The notes below the pieces were generated by a model. It searched no databases and was not told where the DNA came from. It saw only the letters and a program-made list of their open reading frames with translations. The position numbers and the translations under genes were made by a program. A stretch of DNA of 64,000 bases from Natronococcus sp. A-GB1 (GTDB lineage: Archaea > Halobacteriota > Halobacteria > Halobacteriales > Natrialbaceae): contig NZ_JARUKW010000003.1 in NCBI RefSeq assembly GCF_029688845.1, positions 62,001-126,000 of the forward strand, given 5' to 3'. Below, in pieces: positions 45,554-55,329 of this stretch; the first letter of the stretch is position 1; each line of letters opens with the position of its first letter.

Positions 45554-46309
45554 ATGTGCGGCCGCTACACGCTGTTCGTCGACCGAGAGGAGCTCGAGGA
45601 GCGCTTCGACGCTCGCTTCCCCAACTCGGAGTCTCCGTTCGAGCCGCGGTACAACGCGGCGCCGGGCCAGGAGCTACCGGTGATCACGAACGAGGCACCC
45701 GAAGAGTTCCGCCGGCTCGAGTGGGGACTGATCCCGTCGTGGGCCGACGACGACAGCGGCGGGCTCATCAACGCACGCGCGGAAACGGTCGACGAGAAGC
45801 CGAGCTTTCGGGCGGCCTACGAGTCCCGGCGGTGTCTCGTCCCGGCCGACGGGTTCTACGAGTGGGTCGAGACAAAGGAGGATGAGCGAATCGGAGATTC
45901 GCGATCCTCGTCGGATCTCCGATCTGACGGTGGGAAACAGCCCTACCGGGTCGCCTTCGAGGACGACCGTCCGTTCGCGATGGCGGGACTGTGGGAACGC
46001 TGGGAGCCCGAGACGACCCAGTCCGGGCTGGACGCGTTCGGCGGCGGCCTCGAGGGCGGGGCCGACGAGGGACCCCTCGAGACGTTTACCATCCTGACGA
46101 CCGAGCCGAACGACCTGGTCGCACAGCTACACCACCGAATGGCGGTGATTCTCGAGCCCGGCCGGGAGCGGGAGTGGCTGACCGCCGACGAGCCACGGTC
46201 GTGTCTGCAGCCGTATTCGGGCGACGGCCTGCGAGCCTACCCGGTGTCGACGGCGGTCAACGACCCAAGCACGGACGAGCCGTCGCTGGTCGAACCGGTC
46301 GACCCGTGA
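45554..46309 (+). CDS. SOS response-associated peptidase (SRAP/HMCES family)
   Basis: 251 residues from ATG 45554, starting MCGRYTLFVDREELEERFDA so that Cys2 becomes the N-terminal catalytic residue. RYNAAPGQELPVI, LEWGLIPSWADD, INARAETVDEKPSFRAAY, the Glu in PADGFYEWVE and LHHRMAVIL are the family core. Members crosslink to abasic sites in single-stranded DNA to protect them. Residues about 109-128 (the ERIGDSRSSSDLRSD segment) are an insertion coded by a palindromic DNA element, between YEWVETKED and GGKQPYRV. Upstream extension is rejected because Cys2 must follow the start. Confidence 0.93.
   Translation: MCGRYTLFVDREELEERFDARFPNSESPFEPRYNAAPGQELPVITNEAPEEFRRLEWGLIPSWADDDSGGLINARAETVDEKPSFRAAYESRRCLVPADGFYEWVETKEDERIGDSRSSSDLRSDGGKQPYRVAFEDDRPFAMAGLWERWEPETTQSGLDAFGGGLEGGADEGPLETFTILTTEPNDLVAQLHHRMAVILEPGREREWLTADEPRSCLQPYSGDGLRAYPVSTAVNDPSTDEPSLVEPVDP
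45890..45923. repeat. palindromic element inside the SRAP coding region
   Basis: ATCGGAGAT (45890-45898) is complementary to ATCTCCGAT (45915-45923) with a 16-nt loop; GAATC/GATTC adds a nested stem. The palindrome codes an insertion of Arg/Ser/Asp-rich residues between conserved strands and keeps the frame open. Confidence 0.65.
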
Positions 46310-46471
46310 GAACTGACGCGTAGGCACTTAAATATAGCCAAGGTATCGGACCGTTCCGGCGTCGGTAGTTGTGATATTCTGTCGCACGACCCGGCGCCAT
46401 CCATCCGCAGCACCGTGTTTTTGGCCGTCATGCCGGAAACGGCTCGAGTGTGTCGCCGGGATCGATAACGG

Positions 46472-46482
46472 TGCATTTATGT
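46472..46482 (+). promoter_or_regulatory. TATA box of the thermosome gene
   Basis: TGCATTTATGT, centred about 33 nt before the ATG at 46511. With usual archaeal spacing transcription would start near 46504, between the two candidate ATGs (46496 and 46511), which favours the downstream ATG as start. Confidence 0.5.
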
Positions 46483-46510
46483 AGAAGGACAATCAATGAA
46501 TCGGCTGACT

Positions 46511-48178
46511 ATGAGCCAGCGAATGCAGCAGGGACAGCCGATGATCGTGATGAGCGAGGACTCCCAGCGCGTCAAGGACCAGGACGCGCAGGACTACAAT
46601 ATTCGTGCCGCTCGAGCGGTCGCCGAGGCCGTTCGCTCGACCCTCGGCCCGAAGGGGATGGACAAGATGCTCGTCGACTCGATGGGATCGGTAACGATCA
46701 CCAACGACGGCGTCACCATCCTCCGAGAGATGGACATCGACAACCCGACGGCCGAGATGATCATCGAGGTCGCCGAGACACAGGAAGACGAGGCCGGCGA
46801 CGGCACGACCACTGCGGTCGCGATCGCGGGTGAGCTCCTCAAGAACGCCGAGGATCTCCTCGAGCAGGATATCCACCCGACGGCGATCATCAAGGGCTTC
46901 CACCTCGCGAGCGAGCAGGCCCGCGAGGAGATCGACGACATCGCCACCGACGTCGACACCAGCGACGAGGAGCTCCTGCGCTCGGTCGCCGAGACCTCGA
47001 TGACCGGCAAGGGTACCGAGGTCAACAAGGAGCACCTCGCCGAGCTCATCATCGACGCGATCAGCCAGGTCACCGTCGAGAACGACGAGGGCGACAACGT
47101 CGTCGACCTCGAGTTCCTCAACATCGAGACCCAGACCGGCCGCAGCGCCGGCGAGTCCGACCTGCTGGAGGGCGGCATCGTGGACAAAGACCCCGTCCAC
47201 GACAACATGCCGACCGAGGCGGAAGACGCCGACATCCTCCTGCTGAACACGCCGATCGAGGTCGACGAGGCCGACGTCGACACCGAGGTCTCCGTCACCG
47301 ATCCCGACCAGCTCCAGAAGTTCCTCGACCGCGAGGAGAAACAGCTCAAGGAGAAGGTCGACCAGATCGCCGACCTCGGCGCCGACGTCGTCTTCTGTCA
47401 GAAGGGCATCGACGACCTCGCCCAGCACTACCTCGCGAAGGAGGGCATCCTCGCCGTCCGCCGCGCGAAGAAGTCCGACCTCGAGTTCCTCAAGGAGGTC
47501 GTCGGCGCGAACATCGTCTCCGATCTGGCGAACGCAACTAGCGACGACCTCGGCCACGGCGACGTCACTCGCGACGACGAGGACGAGCTGTTCTACGTCG
47601 AGGGCGAGGACGCCCACGGCGTCACGCTGCTGCTCCGGGGCTCGACCGACCACGTCGTCGACGAGCTCGAGCGCGGCGTCAACGACGCGCTCGACGTCGT
47701 CGCACAGACCGTCTCCGACGGCCGCGTGCTGGCCGGCGGCGGCGCCATCGAGGTCGAACTCGCCTCGCGGCTCCGTGACTACGCCGACAGCGTCTCCGGA
47801 CGCGAGCAGCTGGCTGTCGAGGCCTTCGCCGACTCGCTCGAGCTCGTTCCCCGAGTCCTCGCCGAGAACGCGGGTCTCGATTCGATCGACACGCTCGTCG
47901 ACCTGCGTGCAGCCCACGACGACGGCGACATCACGGCCGGTCTGAACGTTCTCTCGGGCGACGTCGAGGACACCTTCGACGCCGGCGTCGTCGAACCGGC
48001 TCACGCCAAGGACCAGGCCGTCACCTCCGCTGCCGAGGCCGCGAACCTCGTGCTCAAAATCGACGACATCATCTCCGCCGGCGACCTCTCGACCGACAAG
48101 GGCGGCGACGAAGAGGGCGCCCCCGGCGGCGGCATGGGCGGCATGGGCGGTATGGGTGGCATGGGCGGCGCGATGTGA
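46511..48178 (+). CDS. thsA: thermosome subunit (group II chaperonin)
   Basis: 555 residues from ATG 46511 ([20 protein letters not shown]); an ATG 15 bp upstream is less likely given the TATA spacing. ATP-binding motifs [40 protein letters not shown] and [20 protein letters not shown] are intact, and the lid domain carries [20 protein letters not shown]. The C-terminus is a Gly-Met repeat ([14 protein letters not shown]), typical of haloarchaeal thermosomes and thought to lie in the folding chamber. It assembles into an eight-fold double ring, probably with other subunits encoded elsewhere. Confidence 0.97.
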   Translation: MSQRMQQGQPMIVMSEDSQRVKDQDAQDYNIRAARAVAEAVRSTLGPKGMDKMLVDSMGSVTITNDGVTILREMDIDNPTAEMIIEVAETQEDEAGDGTTTAVAIAGELLKNAEDLLEQDIHPTAIIKGFHLASEQAREEIDDIATDVDTSDEELLRSVAETSMTGKGTEVNKEHLAELIIDAISQVTVENDEGDNVVDLEFLNIETQTGRSAGESDLLEGGIVDKDPVHDNMPTEAEDADILLLNTPIEVDEADVDTEVSVTDPDQLQKFLDREEKQLKEKVDQIADLGADVVFCQKGIDDLAQHYLAKEGILAVRRAKKSDLEFLKEVVGANIVSDLANATSDDLGHGDVTRDDEDELFYVEGEDAHGVTLLLRGSTDHVVDELERGVNDALDVVAQTVSDGRVLAGGGAIEVELASRLRDYADSVSGREQLAVEAFADSLELVPRVLAENAGLDSIDTLVDLRAAHDDGDITAGLNVLSGDVEDTFDAGVVEPAHAKDQAVTSAAEAANLVLKIDDIISAGDLSTDKGGDEEGAPGGGMGGMGGMGGMGGAM

Positions 48179-48308
48179 AGTAGGCCGTCAGCGCCCCCTC
48201 ACTCGTCCGAACCACGTACCGCTCGTCACCGATCGAACTCCGGCTTTTTTGAGCGAATTACCAACGGAACGTCCATATCGCTTTAGGCTGGCGCGTCGAG
48301 GCGTCGCT

Positions 48309-48797
48309 ATGGCATCGCCACGCGTTCTCCTGAAGACCGCCGCGTTCTCGGTCGGCGTTCCGGGTACCGTCGCGGGCCTCATTCCGAAGCTGTTGGCCCG
48401 ACGCGATCAACTCGTGTTTCCCGTTCCGGCGGGCATCGCTCGAGCCGCGGGCCTCGGGTCGCTCCTCGTCGGAGTCACGCTGTACACCCACACCGCGTGG
48501 CGGTTCTCGGACGAAGGAGGCGGAACGCCGTCCCCCTCCGACGAACCCCCGGAGCTGGTTACAACCGGCGTCTACAGCTACGTCCGGAATCCGATGTACG
48601 TCGCCGTCCTCCTGTGTCTCGGCGGACAGGCCCTGCTGTACCGATCGGTGCTCGTCGCCTGATGGGCCGCGGGCTGCTGGCTGGGCTTTCACAACCGCGT
48701 GCTCGAGTACGAGGAGCCCCACCTGGCGGCGAAACACGGCGAGGTCTACGAGCGGTACCGGGAACGGGTGCCGCGGTGGGTTCCGCGGCGACCGTGA
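48309..48797 (+). pseudogene. isoprenylcysteine methyltransferase-like gene with an in-frame TGA
   Basis: From ATG 48309 (MASPRVLLKTAAFSVGVPGT) a membrane methyltransferase of the ICMT/PEMT type can be read: GVYSYVRNPMYVAVLLCLGG contains the conserved RNPMYV motif. At 48660-48662 a TGA interrupts the frame after LLYRSVLVA; the same frame continues for 44 codons with WAAGCWLGFHNRVLEYEEPH, YERYRERVPRWVPR, which is the family's conserved C-terminus (YEEPxLxxxxGExYxxYxxxVPRW). A single G-to-A change of TGG (Trp) explains the stop. Recoding as selenocysteine is not known in haloarchaea. Sequencing error is possible. Confidence 0.8.
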
Positions 48798-48845
48798 GGG
48801 GGCGGCAGGCCGGTGAACTATTGGGCTCGACAGAGTACAACGAGT

Positions 48846-48986
48846 ATGGCATATCAGACGACGATCGGCTGGTCGCTGTTCTCCTCGGGTATCGTCACGC
48901 TCATCCTCAAGGTCATGCCCGGTGACTCGCTCTGGTGGGGGCTGTTGTTGCTCGCGCTTGGGGCCGTTATCCTCTATATCCGCTGA
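48846..48986 (+). CDS. small membrane protein (46 aa)
   Basis: ATG 48846 to TGA 48986, starting MAYQTTIGWSLFSSGIVTLI. Two short hydrophobic helices (IGWSLFSSGIVTLILKVM and WWGLLLLALGAVILYI) flank PGDSL. The gene starts 48 bp after the disrupted methyltransferase and has typical halophile codon use. Function unknown. Confidence 0.6.
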   Translation: MAYQTTIGWSLFSSGIVTLILKVMPGDSLWWGLLLLALGAVILYIR

Positions 48987-49062
48987 CGGTCGGGTGAGCG
49001 TGACACGTCACCACGAGTCGAACCGGTGAACGTTTACGATTCGAAACAGTAGCGGGTCGTCA

Positions 49063-50991
49063 GTGAGTACCCACGACGACGAGACGCCGTTCGACGCCTA
49101 TCGCGAGGCGGTCGACCGACCGCTCTCGCGGCTCTTTCGTGAGTACGCGCCCGGCCGCCTCGGCTGGTTCTCTTCGGGGATGTTCGCAAACTTCGTGGCG
49201 CGGATGGCGAGTCTCGTGCCGCCGTTGATCCTCGGGGTCGCCATCGACGCGGTCTTTCTCGACGAGGGGCCGTTCGAACTGCCGATCGTTCCCGACGCCT
49301 GGCTGCCGACCGAGAGCGCCGAACAGTTCCAGTTCACCGTAGTCGCCATCGCTGGCTCGTTTCTCGTCGTCGCCGTCTTCACCTGGATCTACGGCGTCAC
49401 GGCCAACCTGTTCGCCCACGACGTGATGCACGCCGTCCGGGTCGAAAGCTTCGAGAAGATGCAGCGCCTCGACACGGCGTTCTTCGACGAGAAACAGACC
49501 GGCGAGGTCATGGCCGTGTTGAACAACGACACGCAGAACTTGGAGCGATTTCTGGACGACGCGCTGATGAACTCGGCGCGCCTGCTGGTGATGGTCGGCG
49601 GTATCGCCGGCGTCCTGTTCTACCTGAACTGGCAACTGGCGTTCGTGACGCTGTTTGCGATCCCCGCGATGGTCGCCTTCACGATCTGGTTCATGCGGGC
49701 CGCCGAACCCCGCTACGTCAGCCAGCGCTCGGCCGTCGGCCGGCTGAACACCCGCCTCGAGAACGCGATTTCGGGGATGGGCCTGACGAAGGCGACCTCG
49801 AGCGAGGCCCACGAGGTCGATCGCGTGCGCCGGTCCTCGCGGAACTTCTTCGATCGCACGATGGCCGTGTTGAAGCTGAGCTACGTCTACCGGCCGGGAA
49901 TGGAGCTGCTCGCGGGGATCGCCTTCGCCGGAACCTTCCTCGTCGGCGGGCTCTGGCTCACGACCGGGACCGCGCCCGGCCCGCTAACGGGGACGCTCTC
50001 GGTCGGCGACTTCGTCGTCTTCCTCTTTCTGACCCAGCGGATCGTCGACCCGCTCGCGGAGGTCTCGAACATCGTCGACCAGTACGAGAACGCCAAGGCC
50101 TCGAGCGAGCGAGTGTTCGGGCTGATGGACATCCCGGTCCACGTCGCCGATCCGGAGGATCCGGTCGCCCTCGAGCCCGTCGAAGGTCGGGTCGCGTACG
50201 ACGACGTCTCCTTCAGCTACGCCGACACCGAGCACGCCGACGCGGACGGAGATTCGGACCCCGCGTTCGAGGAACCCGTCCTCGAGGACGTCTCCTTCGA
50301 GGCCGAGCCGGGCGAGACGGTGGCGTTCGTCGGCCCGACCGGGGCCGGGAAGTCGACGCTGCTGAAACTCCTGTTGCGGCTCTACGACGTCCAGGAGGGG
50401 TCGGTGCGGATCGACGGCCACGACGTCCGCGACGTCGCGCTCGCCGATCTGCGGTCGGCCGTCGGCTACGTCAGCCAGGACACATTCCTCTTCGACGGCA
50501 CGATCGCCGAGAACGTTCGGTACGGTCACTTCGAGGCGTCCGACGACGCGGTTCGGGACGCAGCGAGAGCAGCGCAAGCCCACGAGTTCATCGCCGAGCT
50601 TCCCGAGGGGTACGAGACCCGCGTCGGCGAGCGCGGCATCAAGCTCTCGGGCGGCCAGCGTCAGCGGATCGCGCTCGCCCGGGCCGTGCTGGCCGATCCC
50701 GAGGTGCTCATCCTCGACGAGGCGACCAGCGCCGTCGACACGAAGACCGAACTCGAGATCCAGCGGTCGATCGACCGGCTCACCGAGGATCGGACGACGC
50801 TGGCGATCGCACACCGCCTGTCGACGATCAAGGACGCCGACCTGATCCTCGTCCTCGAGGACGGCAGGGTCGTCGAACGGGGAACGCACGAGGAGCTCCT
50901 CGAGCGGGACGGGACGTACGCGCGGCTGTGGGCGGCTCAGGCGGGCGATCGCGAGCGAGCGGCCGAGGCGCTGCTCGAGACCGACGACTGA
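49063..50991 (+). CDS. ABC exporter half-transporter (fused permease and ATPase)
   Basis: 642 residues with a GTG start at 49063 (product MSTHDDETPFDAYREAVDRP). Six transmembrane helices cover about 35-330 (type I exporter fold; QRLDTAFFDEKQTGEVMAVL is the typical coupling-helix region). The C-terminal ATPase has FVGPTGAGKSTLLKLLLRLY near 425, the signature IKLSGGQRQRIALARAVLAD, VLILDEATSAVDTKTELEIQ and TLAIAHRLSTIKDADLILVL. It should dimerise and export lipids, peptides or drugs; substrate unknown. No partner gene adjoins. Confidence 0.95.
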   Translation: MSTHDDETPFDAYREAVDRPLSRLFREYAPGRLGWFSSGMFANFVARMASLVPPLILGVAIDAVFLDEGPFELPIVPDAWLPTESAEQFQFTVVAIAGSFLVVAVFTWIYGVTANLFAHDVMHAVRVESFEKMQRLDTAFFDEKQTGEVMAVLNNDTQNLERFLDDALMNSARLLVMVGGIAGVLFYLNWQLAFVTLFAIPAMVAFTIWFMRAAEPRYVSQRSAVGRLNTRLENAISGMGLTKATSSEAHEVDRVRRSSRNFFDRTMAVLKLSYVYRPGMELLAGIAFAGTFLVGGLWLTTGTAPGPLTGTLSVGDFVVFLFLTQRIVDPLAEVSNIVDQYENAKASSERVFGLMDIPVHVADPEDPVALEPVEGRVAYDDVSFSYADTEHADADGDSDPAFEEPVLEDVSFEAEPGETVAFVGPTGAGKSTLLKLLLRLYDVQEGSVRIDGHDVRDVALADLRSAVGYVSQDTFLFDGTIAENVRYGHFEASDDAVRDAARAAQAHEFIAELPEGYETRVGERGIKLSGGQRQRIALARAVLADPEVLILDEATSAVDTKTELEIQRSIDRLTEDRTTLAIAHRLSTIKDADLILVLEDGRVVERGTHEELLERDGTYARLWAAQAGDRERAAEALLETDD

Positions 50992-51030
50992 GAGCTCGGA
51001 CGAGAAAGCGGACGAGGACAGTAGGCCCCC

Positions 51031-51492
51031 TCAGGCGTCGTCGACGTCGAGTTCGAACTGCTCGTTCTCGGAGACGGCGTTGAGGACGACGCTCGTGTTC
51101 GACGCTTTGATGTCCGGATCGGTCAGGAGCTGCTTGATCTGGTCGTTCATCCCGTCGGTATCTTTGAACTTGCCGATGGCGATGACGTCGTAGTCGCCGG
51201 TGACCTCGTAGACGCTGGTCATCTGTCGGTGGTCCTGAAGCGTGTCCGTGATGTCGGGAAGGGCGTTCCCCTCGACCTGCAGCTGGATGATGGCGGTGAC
51301 GTCGTAGCCGACTGCGTCGTAGTTGACCCGCGGCGTGTACCCCTCGATCACGCCCTCGTCCTCGAGATCCGAGAGGTGGTTCGAGACCGTCGTTACCGAA
51401 ACGTCGAGCTCCTCGGCGAGGCTCCGGAGGCTCGCCCGCCCGTCGCCAAGCAGGGCGTTTACTAGCTTTGCGTCGAGATTTTCGTAGGTCAT
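51031..51492 (-). CDS. Lrp/AsnC family transcriptional regulator
   Basis: 153 residues from ATG 51492 ([20 protein letters not shown]); an ATG five codons upstream is possible, but the TATA-like box at 51517-51527 is about 26-30 nt from 51492. The N-terminal winged HTH reads [40 protein letters not shown]; the C-terminal RAM domain ([40 protein letters not shown]) binds an amino acid effector. Convergent with the ABC exporter gene (stops 40 bp apart). Target genes unknown; possibly autoregulatory. Confidence 0.93.
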   Translation of the reverse strand: MTYENLDAKLVNALLGDGRASLRSLAEELDVSVTTVSNHLSDLEDEGVIEGYTPRVNYDAVGYDVTAIIQLQVEGNALPDITDTLQDHRQMTSVYEVTGDYDVIAIGKFKDTDGMNDQIKQLLTDPDIKASNTSVVLNAVSENEQFELDVDDA

Positions 51493-51516
51493 CACATAAT
51501 TCCTCACATGCCACCC

Positions 51517-51527
51517 TTTAGAAGTTT
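51517..51527 (-). promoter_or_regulatory. TATA-like promoter of the Lrp-type regulator
   Basis: AACTTCTAAAG on the minus strand, centred about 30 nt upstream of the ATG at 51492, predicting a leaderless transcript that excludes the longer start. Confidence 0.45.
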
Positions 51528-51722
51528 ACGAATATCCAATTGGAAGGCGTAGATGAGTGATTTGATCGAGCCAGTGAGAATTAGTAATAGAGATGCCCGG
51601 AGAGCAACGCGAGAAAACCAACGACCTGGAACATCCCGTGTTCTCGACTCCGAACGTACGGTGTGGAATCGTTCGAAGTTCGATCGACCGGGAGACGGCG
51701 CCTCGTCGCACAGAACACGGCG

Positions 51723-52640
51723 TTAGTTCGCCGGCTGCCGGAACGTGGCAACCGGGGACCGCGTCGCAGCGAACGCGGGGAGGCCGACGACGACTGCGCC
51801 GCCGATCAGCCCGACGAGAAACCAGACGAGATGGCTGTCGACGACGAGCAGCGTCAGGGCGATTCCGCCGAGCAGGCTCGACCCGAGCACGGCCGGGAGT
51901 GCCCCTCGAAGCGTCCGATCCCAGGACTCCCGCGGCGGCGGCGCGTACCGCCAGGCGAGTGCGCCACCGACCGACCCACCGAGCAGGGCTGCGGTATCGG
52001 CCCGTCCGTCGGTCACCAGCGCCAGCGACGCCAGAACGACGCTGGTCACGAAGACGGCGGTCGTGGCCGCGTGACGGCCTCGAGTCCGCATCCGACGTCG
52101 GATCGCTAGCATCGCCGCGACGTACCCCAGGCCGACCAGCGTCCCGACGACGACGTCGATTGGGAAGTGGACACCGACGACGACCCGCGAGAGCGAGACC
52201 AGTCCGATCATCGCGGCCGCGGTTGCGATCCGCTGGCGCCGCGTTCCGACGTCGAGTTCGAGCGCGAGCATCGTCCAGATCACGACCGCTGCCATCGCGT
52301 GGCCGCTCGGAAAGCTCGAGGTGCTGATCTCAACGGCGGGGGCGTAGACGAGCGCGACCGGCAGGGGGAGTGACTCGACCGCGACGGCAGGGTCGACGCC
52401 CGGACGTGGCGTCTCGAAGAACCCCTTGAGCCCGATCATGACGGCGTAACACCCTAGCACGATCCCGATCCAGGAGGCGAACCGACGAGGGTCGAGATAC
52501 CAGAACGCGAGGACGACCGCTGGCGCGACGAACCAGACGCTTCCGAGATGAGAGAGAAAGGCGACGAGAAACGCCAGCCACTCAGGGAACGCATCCCTGA
52601 CAGCTTCGACCCGCGCCGACTCGAACCACATCGGGAGCAC
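51723..52640 (-). CDS. PAP2-superfamily membrane phosphatase
   Basis: 305 residues (MLPMWFESARVEAVRDAFPE; ATG three codons further in is an alternative). The three phosphatase motifs are present: KGFFETPRPG (KxxxxxxRP), SSFPSGHAMAA (PSGH) and SRVVVGVHFPIDVVVG (SRxxxxxHxxxD). About eight transmembrane helices follow the PAP2 core, the last four (ATTAVFVTSVVLASLALVTD, ALPAVLGSSLLGGIALTLLV and so on) extending beyond it. It should dephosphorylate a lipid phosphate or polyprenyl diphosphate outside the cytosolic face. Substrate unknown. Confidence 0.93.
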   Translation of the reverse strand: MLPMWFESARVEAVRDAFPEWLAFLVAFLSHLGSVWFVAPAVVLAFWYLDPRRFASWIGIVLGCYAVMIGLKGFFETPRPGVDPAVAVESLPLPVALVYAPAVEISTSSFPSGHAMAAVVIWTMLALELDVGTRRQRIATAAAMIGLVSLSRVVVGVHFPIDVVVGTLVGLGYVAAMLAIRRRMRTRGRHAATTAVFVTSVVLASLALVTDGRADTAALLGGSVGGALAWRYAPPPRESWDRTLRGALPAVLGSSLLGGIALTLLVVDSHLVWFLVGLIGGAVVVGLPAFAATRSPVATFRQPAN

Positions 52641-52690
52641 CTACAGCGGATGGGAGGTTATAATCAACGGTCTGTCCGGTTGGTCGGTTC

Positions 52691-53998
52691 TCAGGACCGT
52701 CGCTCGCCGATCGCGTTTCGGAGCCGGCCTGGAACGCCGAGGACGGTGAGGCCGGCACCGAGCAACACCATCAGGACGTACAGCCCGAGCGTCGAGGTAA
52801 AGACGACCAGTAGCGCCAGGATCGCCCAGCCCCCGCTGAGAAAGTAAAACGCCGCGATCGACATCGCCGTTCCGTACAACAAGACGAGGTAGGGACCCCA
52901 GCCGTGGGCGTGGCCGCGTCGAACTCGGCGACGGACGTACCGCTTCAGTTCGGCCTCGAGCGACTCCTTCTCGACGGTGCGTCGCTCGACCGACGTCTCG
53001 AACTCGTCGACCCGGTCGCGGAGCCGTTCGATCTCCTCGCGGAGCGCGTCGGCGTCGTCGGCCCGATCGCGAGTGCGGGCGCTCGAGTGCGTCCTGGTAC
53101 GATCCGCATCGTCCGGATCCGGACGATCTCTCGTGGTCCCCTCGTCGGCACCCGTGGCGTCATCAGTCATCGCTTCTGTCGAAAGCTGTCGAGGGCGGGG
53201 ACTTTGTAGCTGCCGATCCAGTTCCCGATCCGCGAGCACCACATTGAGGGTCGCCCCGAAAACGAGGATGATCGCCCCGACGTACAGCCAGATGAGAACG
53301 AGAAAGACGGCACCGAGCGCGCCGTAGACGGCGTACTGTCCGGCGAGATCCGCGTACAACGAGAACGTACGACTGAGGACGAACCATCCCATCGCCGCGA
53401 GAAGCGTTCCGGGAAGCGCCTCGCGAACGTCGATATTCGCGTCGGGAAAGATCATGTACAGCGGCAGGAAGGCGGCGATCAGCCCCAGCAGGACGAACAG
53501 CGGTCCGAGGACGAGGTGTCCGGTAAAGGGGACGAATCGGACCGCCAGTTCGATGCCGGCGACGATCGAGAGTCCGATCACGATCGCGGCGGCGGCGATC
53601 GTCGCGTCCCAGAACGTATTGATCAGCGACTTCGAAGCCACAGTGCCGTACACTGCCGAGAAGGCGCGATCGAGGCCACGAAACACGCGGCTCGAGCCCC
53701 AGAGGAGACCGAGTGCCCCGACGACGGTCGCACCCTGTTGGCCCGTCTCGTCGACGATCGTCTCTGTGAGGAGTGCCTGTGCCGACGGTGTCAGTACATC
53801 CTCGGTCGTGTCGGTCACCTGCGCCGCGAGCGCTTCTCCGCCGACCGAGGCCGCAAGCGCCAGCGAGAGCAGTGCTAACGGCGCGAGCGAGAGAAATGCG
53901 TAGAAGGCGACCCCGGCGGCCAGAAGCGTCAGCTGCTCCTGTCTGGCCAGTTGGACGAGCCGTGTTCCAAGCTCGTGTGCGCGGCTGTAATCGAGCAC
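52691..53998 (-). CDS. YihY/BrkB family membrane protein with C-terminal coiled-coil extension
   Basis: 435 residues starting MLDYSRAHELGTRLVQLARQ. The YihY core (about 1-270) has six helices; LLAAGVAFYAFLSLAPLALL, LLWGSSRVFRGLDRAFSAVY and YGALGAVFLVLIWLYVGAII carry the family signatures. A Thr/Asp/Arg-rich segment (about 275-320) leads into a coiled coil (DADALREEIERLRDRVDEFE) and then two more transmembrane helices (GPYLVLLYGTAMSIAAFYFL, LLVVFTSTLGLYVLMVLLGA). The bacterial family is called RNase BN/BrkB by history but lacks proven nuclease activity. Adjacent to the PAP2 gene, 50 bp apart. Confidence 0.9.
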   Translation of the reverse strand: MLDYSRAHELGTRLVQLARQEQLTLLAAGVAFYAFLSLAPLALLSLALAASVGGEALAAQVTDTTEDVLTPSAQALLTETIVDETGQQGATVVGALGLLWGSSRVFRGLDRAFSAVYGTVASKSLINTFWDATIAAAAIVIGLSIVAGIELAVRFVPFTGHLVLGPLFVLLGLIAAFLPLYMIFPDANIDVREALPGTLLAAMGWFVLSRTFSLYADLAGQYAVYGALGAVFLVLIWLYVGAIILVFGATLNVVLADRELDRQLQSPRPRQLSTEAMTDDATGADEGTTRDRPDPDDADRTRTHSSARTRDRADDADALREEIERLRDRVDEFETSVERRTVEKESLEAELKRYVRRRVRRGHAHGWGPYLVLLYGTAMSIAAFYFLSGGWAILALLVVFTSTLGLYVLMVLLGAGLTVLGVPGRLRNAIGERRS

Positions 53999-54104
53999 GA
54001 GAGACCGTTCGGGCCGAACTCAAATATGTGGTCGTGTGGCACTGGCCTGCAGCGCCCGTCGGACGAGTTGATGGATGGCTCGCGGACGAACCGGAACGGG
54101 ACCC

Positions 54105-55220
54105 CTACTCGAGGGACGCCGCGGTCGCCGTCCGAATCTCTCCGACCGAGGCGTCGGTCTTGAACGCCGTTCCCCCGTAGTGGGCTCTCGAGGCGTCGTA
54201 GCCGACTTCCCGCAGATCATCGAGAAAGTCGTCCATCGCGTTGGCGGGCAGTCCCCAGTTGCGACAGAGCTTGTGCTGGTCGTAGTGGGTCGGCTCGTCG
54301 AGTTCGGCCTCGAGCGTCTCGCACAGCTCTCGAGCCTTCCCGGCAGTGCCGAACGACTCGGGAACGCGCTCGCGAACGTCGGCGACGAACGCTCGGTCGC
54401 GGATCGGACCGAGCCACACCGGGCCGGCGACGAGGATCCGGGTGCCGTCACAGTGCGGGCAGCGCTCGAGCGGGTCGGCGATCAGCCCCTGATTCGTCTC
54501 GCGGTACAGACAGTCCTCGCAGTGTGAGAGGTAGCCCAGCTCCTCGAGGGCGGCGTCGGCCGCGGTGGGTTTGTGCTCGAGCTCGAGGTAGGTGCGGACG
54601 TAGTGGCTCGTCGCGTGGGTCAGGATCGGCTCGACGCCGACGTCGAAGCGGGCCCCGCTTCTCGCGAGCGCCGACAGCAGGATCCGGACGCCCATCTCGG
54701 CGTGGTAGTCGGTGTTCTGTGGCACTGCGGAGTAGGAGCGGACGCCGCTGTTGAAGTGGGCGCCACACAGCGGTGCCGTGTCGGTCGCGGTCACACAGAC
54801 CAGATCCCGGCAGTTCGCGAACGCGGCGTCAGCGAACGGCATCGGCGTCCCGTAGGGGTCGAGATCGATCACGTCAAAGACGTCATCGTGCATGAGGGCG
54901 TTGACGTCGCGGTTGACGACAGTTGCCTCACAGTCGTTTCGTTCAAGGTTCCCTCGGGCGAGGGAGACGGCCTCCTCGTCGACGTCACAGCACGTGACGT
55001 CCCAGCCGTCCGCGGCGGCGCGCGTCCCGCGAACCCCGCTCGCGGTCATCGCGTCGAGGTACGACTCGGCGCGCGGCTCGCGCTCGCAGTAGGCCCGCAG
55101 CGTCGCGATCGTCAGATCCCGGTTCAACTCCTGTCTCGGGTTGTAGAATACCGACTCCTCGATCCCCTCGGTCTGTTCGCCGGGGACCTCGAGTTCGACT
55201 CCGCCCTCGGTGACGCGCAT
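54105..55220 (-). CDS. trm1: tRNA (guanine26-N2)-dimethyltransferase
   Basis: 371 residues from ATG 55220 ([20 protein letters not shown]); 29 further upstream codons are rejected because the family starts just before EGxxxLxVP. Motifs: [37 protein letters not shown] (SAM site), [20 protein letters not shown] (the DPYG motif), [13 protein letters not shown] and zinc Cys pairs CEDCLY...CPHCDG. It methylates G26 of tRNA between D and anticodon stems. Archaeal Trm1 length is as expected. Divergent promoter with the lipoprotein gene. Confidence 0.96.
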   Translation of the reverse strand: MRVTEGGVELEVPGEQTEGIEESVFYNPRQELNRDLTIATLRAYCEREPRAESYLDAMTASGVRGTRAAADGWDVTCCDVDEEAVSLARGNLERNDCEATVVNRDVNALMHDDVFDVIDLDPYGTPMPFADAAFANCRDLVCVTATDTAPLCGAHFNSGVRSYSAVPQNTDYHAEMGVRILLSALARSGARFDVGVEPILTHATSHYVRTYLELEHKPTAADAALEELGYLSHCEDCLYRETNQGLIADPLERCPHCDGTRILVAGPVWLGPIRDRAFVADVRERVPESFGTAGKARELCETLEAELDEPTHYDQHKLCRNWGLPANAMDDFLDDLREVGYDASRAHYGGTAFKTDASVGEIRTATAASLE

Positions 55221-55329
55221 ACCGTCTCTCGTCCGCGGAGGTCGAAAAAGCGCGTGATCTTCCGTCGGGCTCGCGGGCTCTCGTACGGGGATGGTGAAAG
55301 GTATCAATCCCCAATAGGTAGGAAATCTG

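Noticed and set aside
46496-46510. Upstream ATG of the thermosome gene
   Set aside because: The TATA box places transcription start near 46504, after this ATG, and related proteins begin [10 protein letters not shown].
48660-48662. TGA read as selenocysteine
   Set aside because: Haloarchaea are not known to use selenocysteine, and the aligned position suggests Trp; nonsense mutation or sequencing error is simpler.
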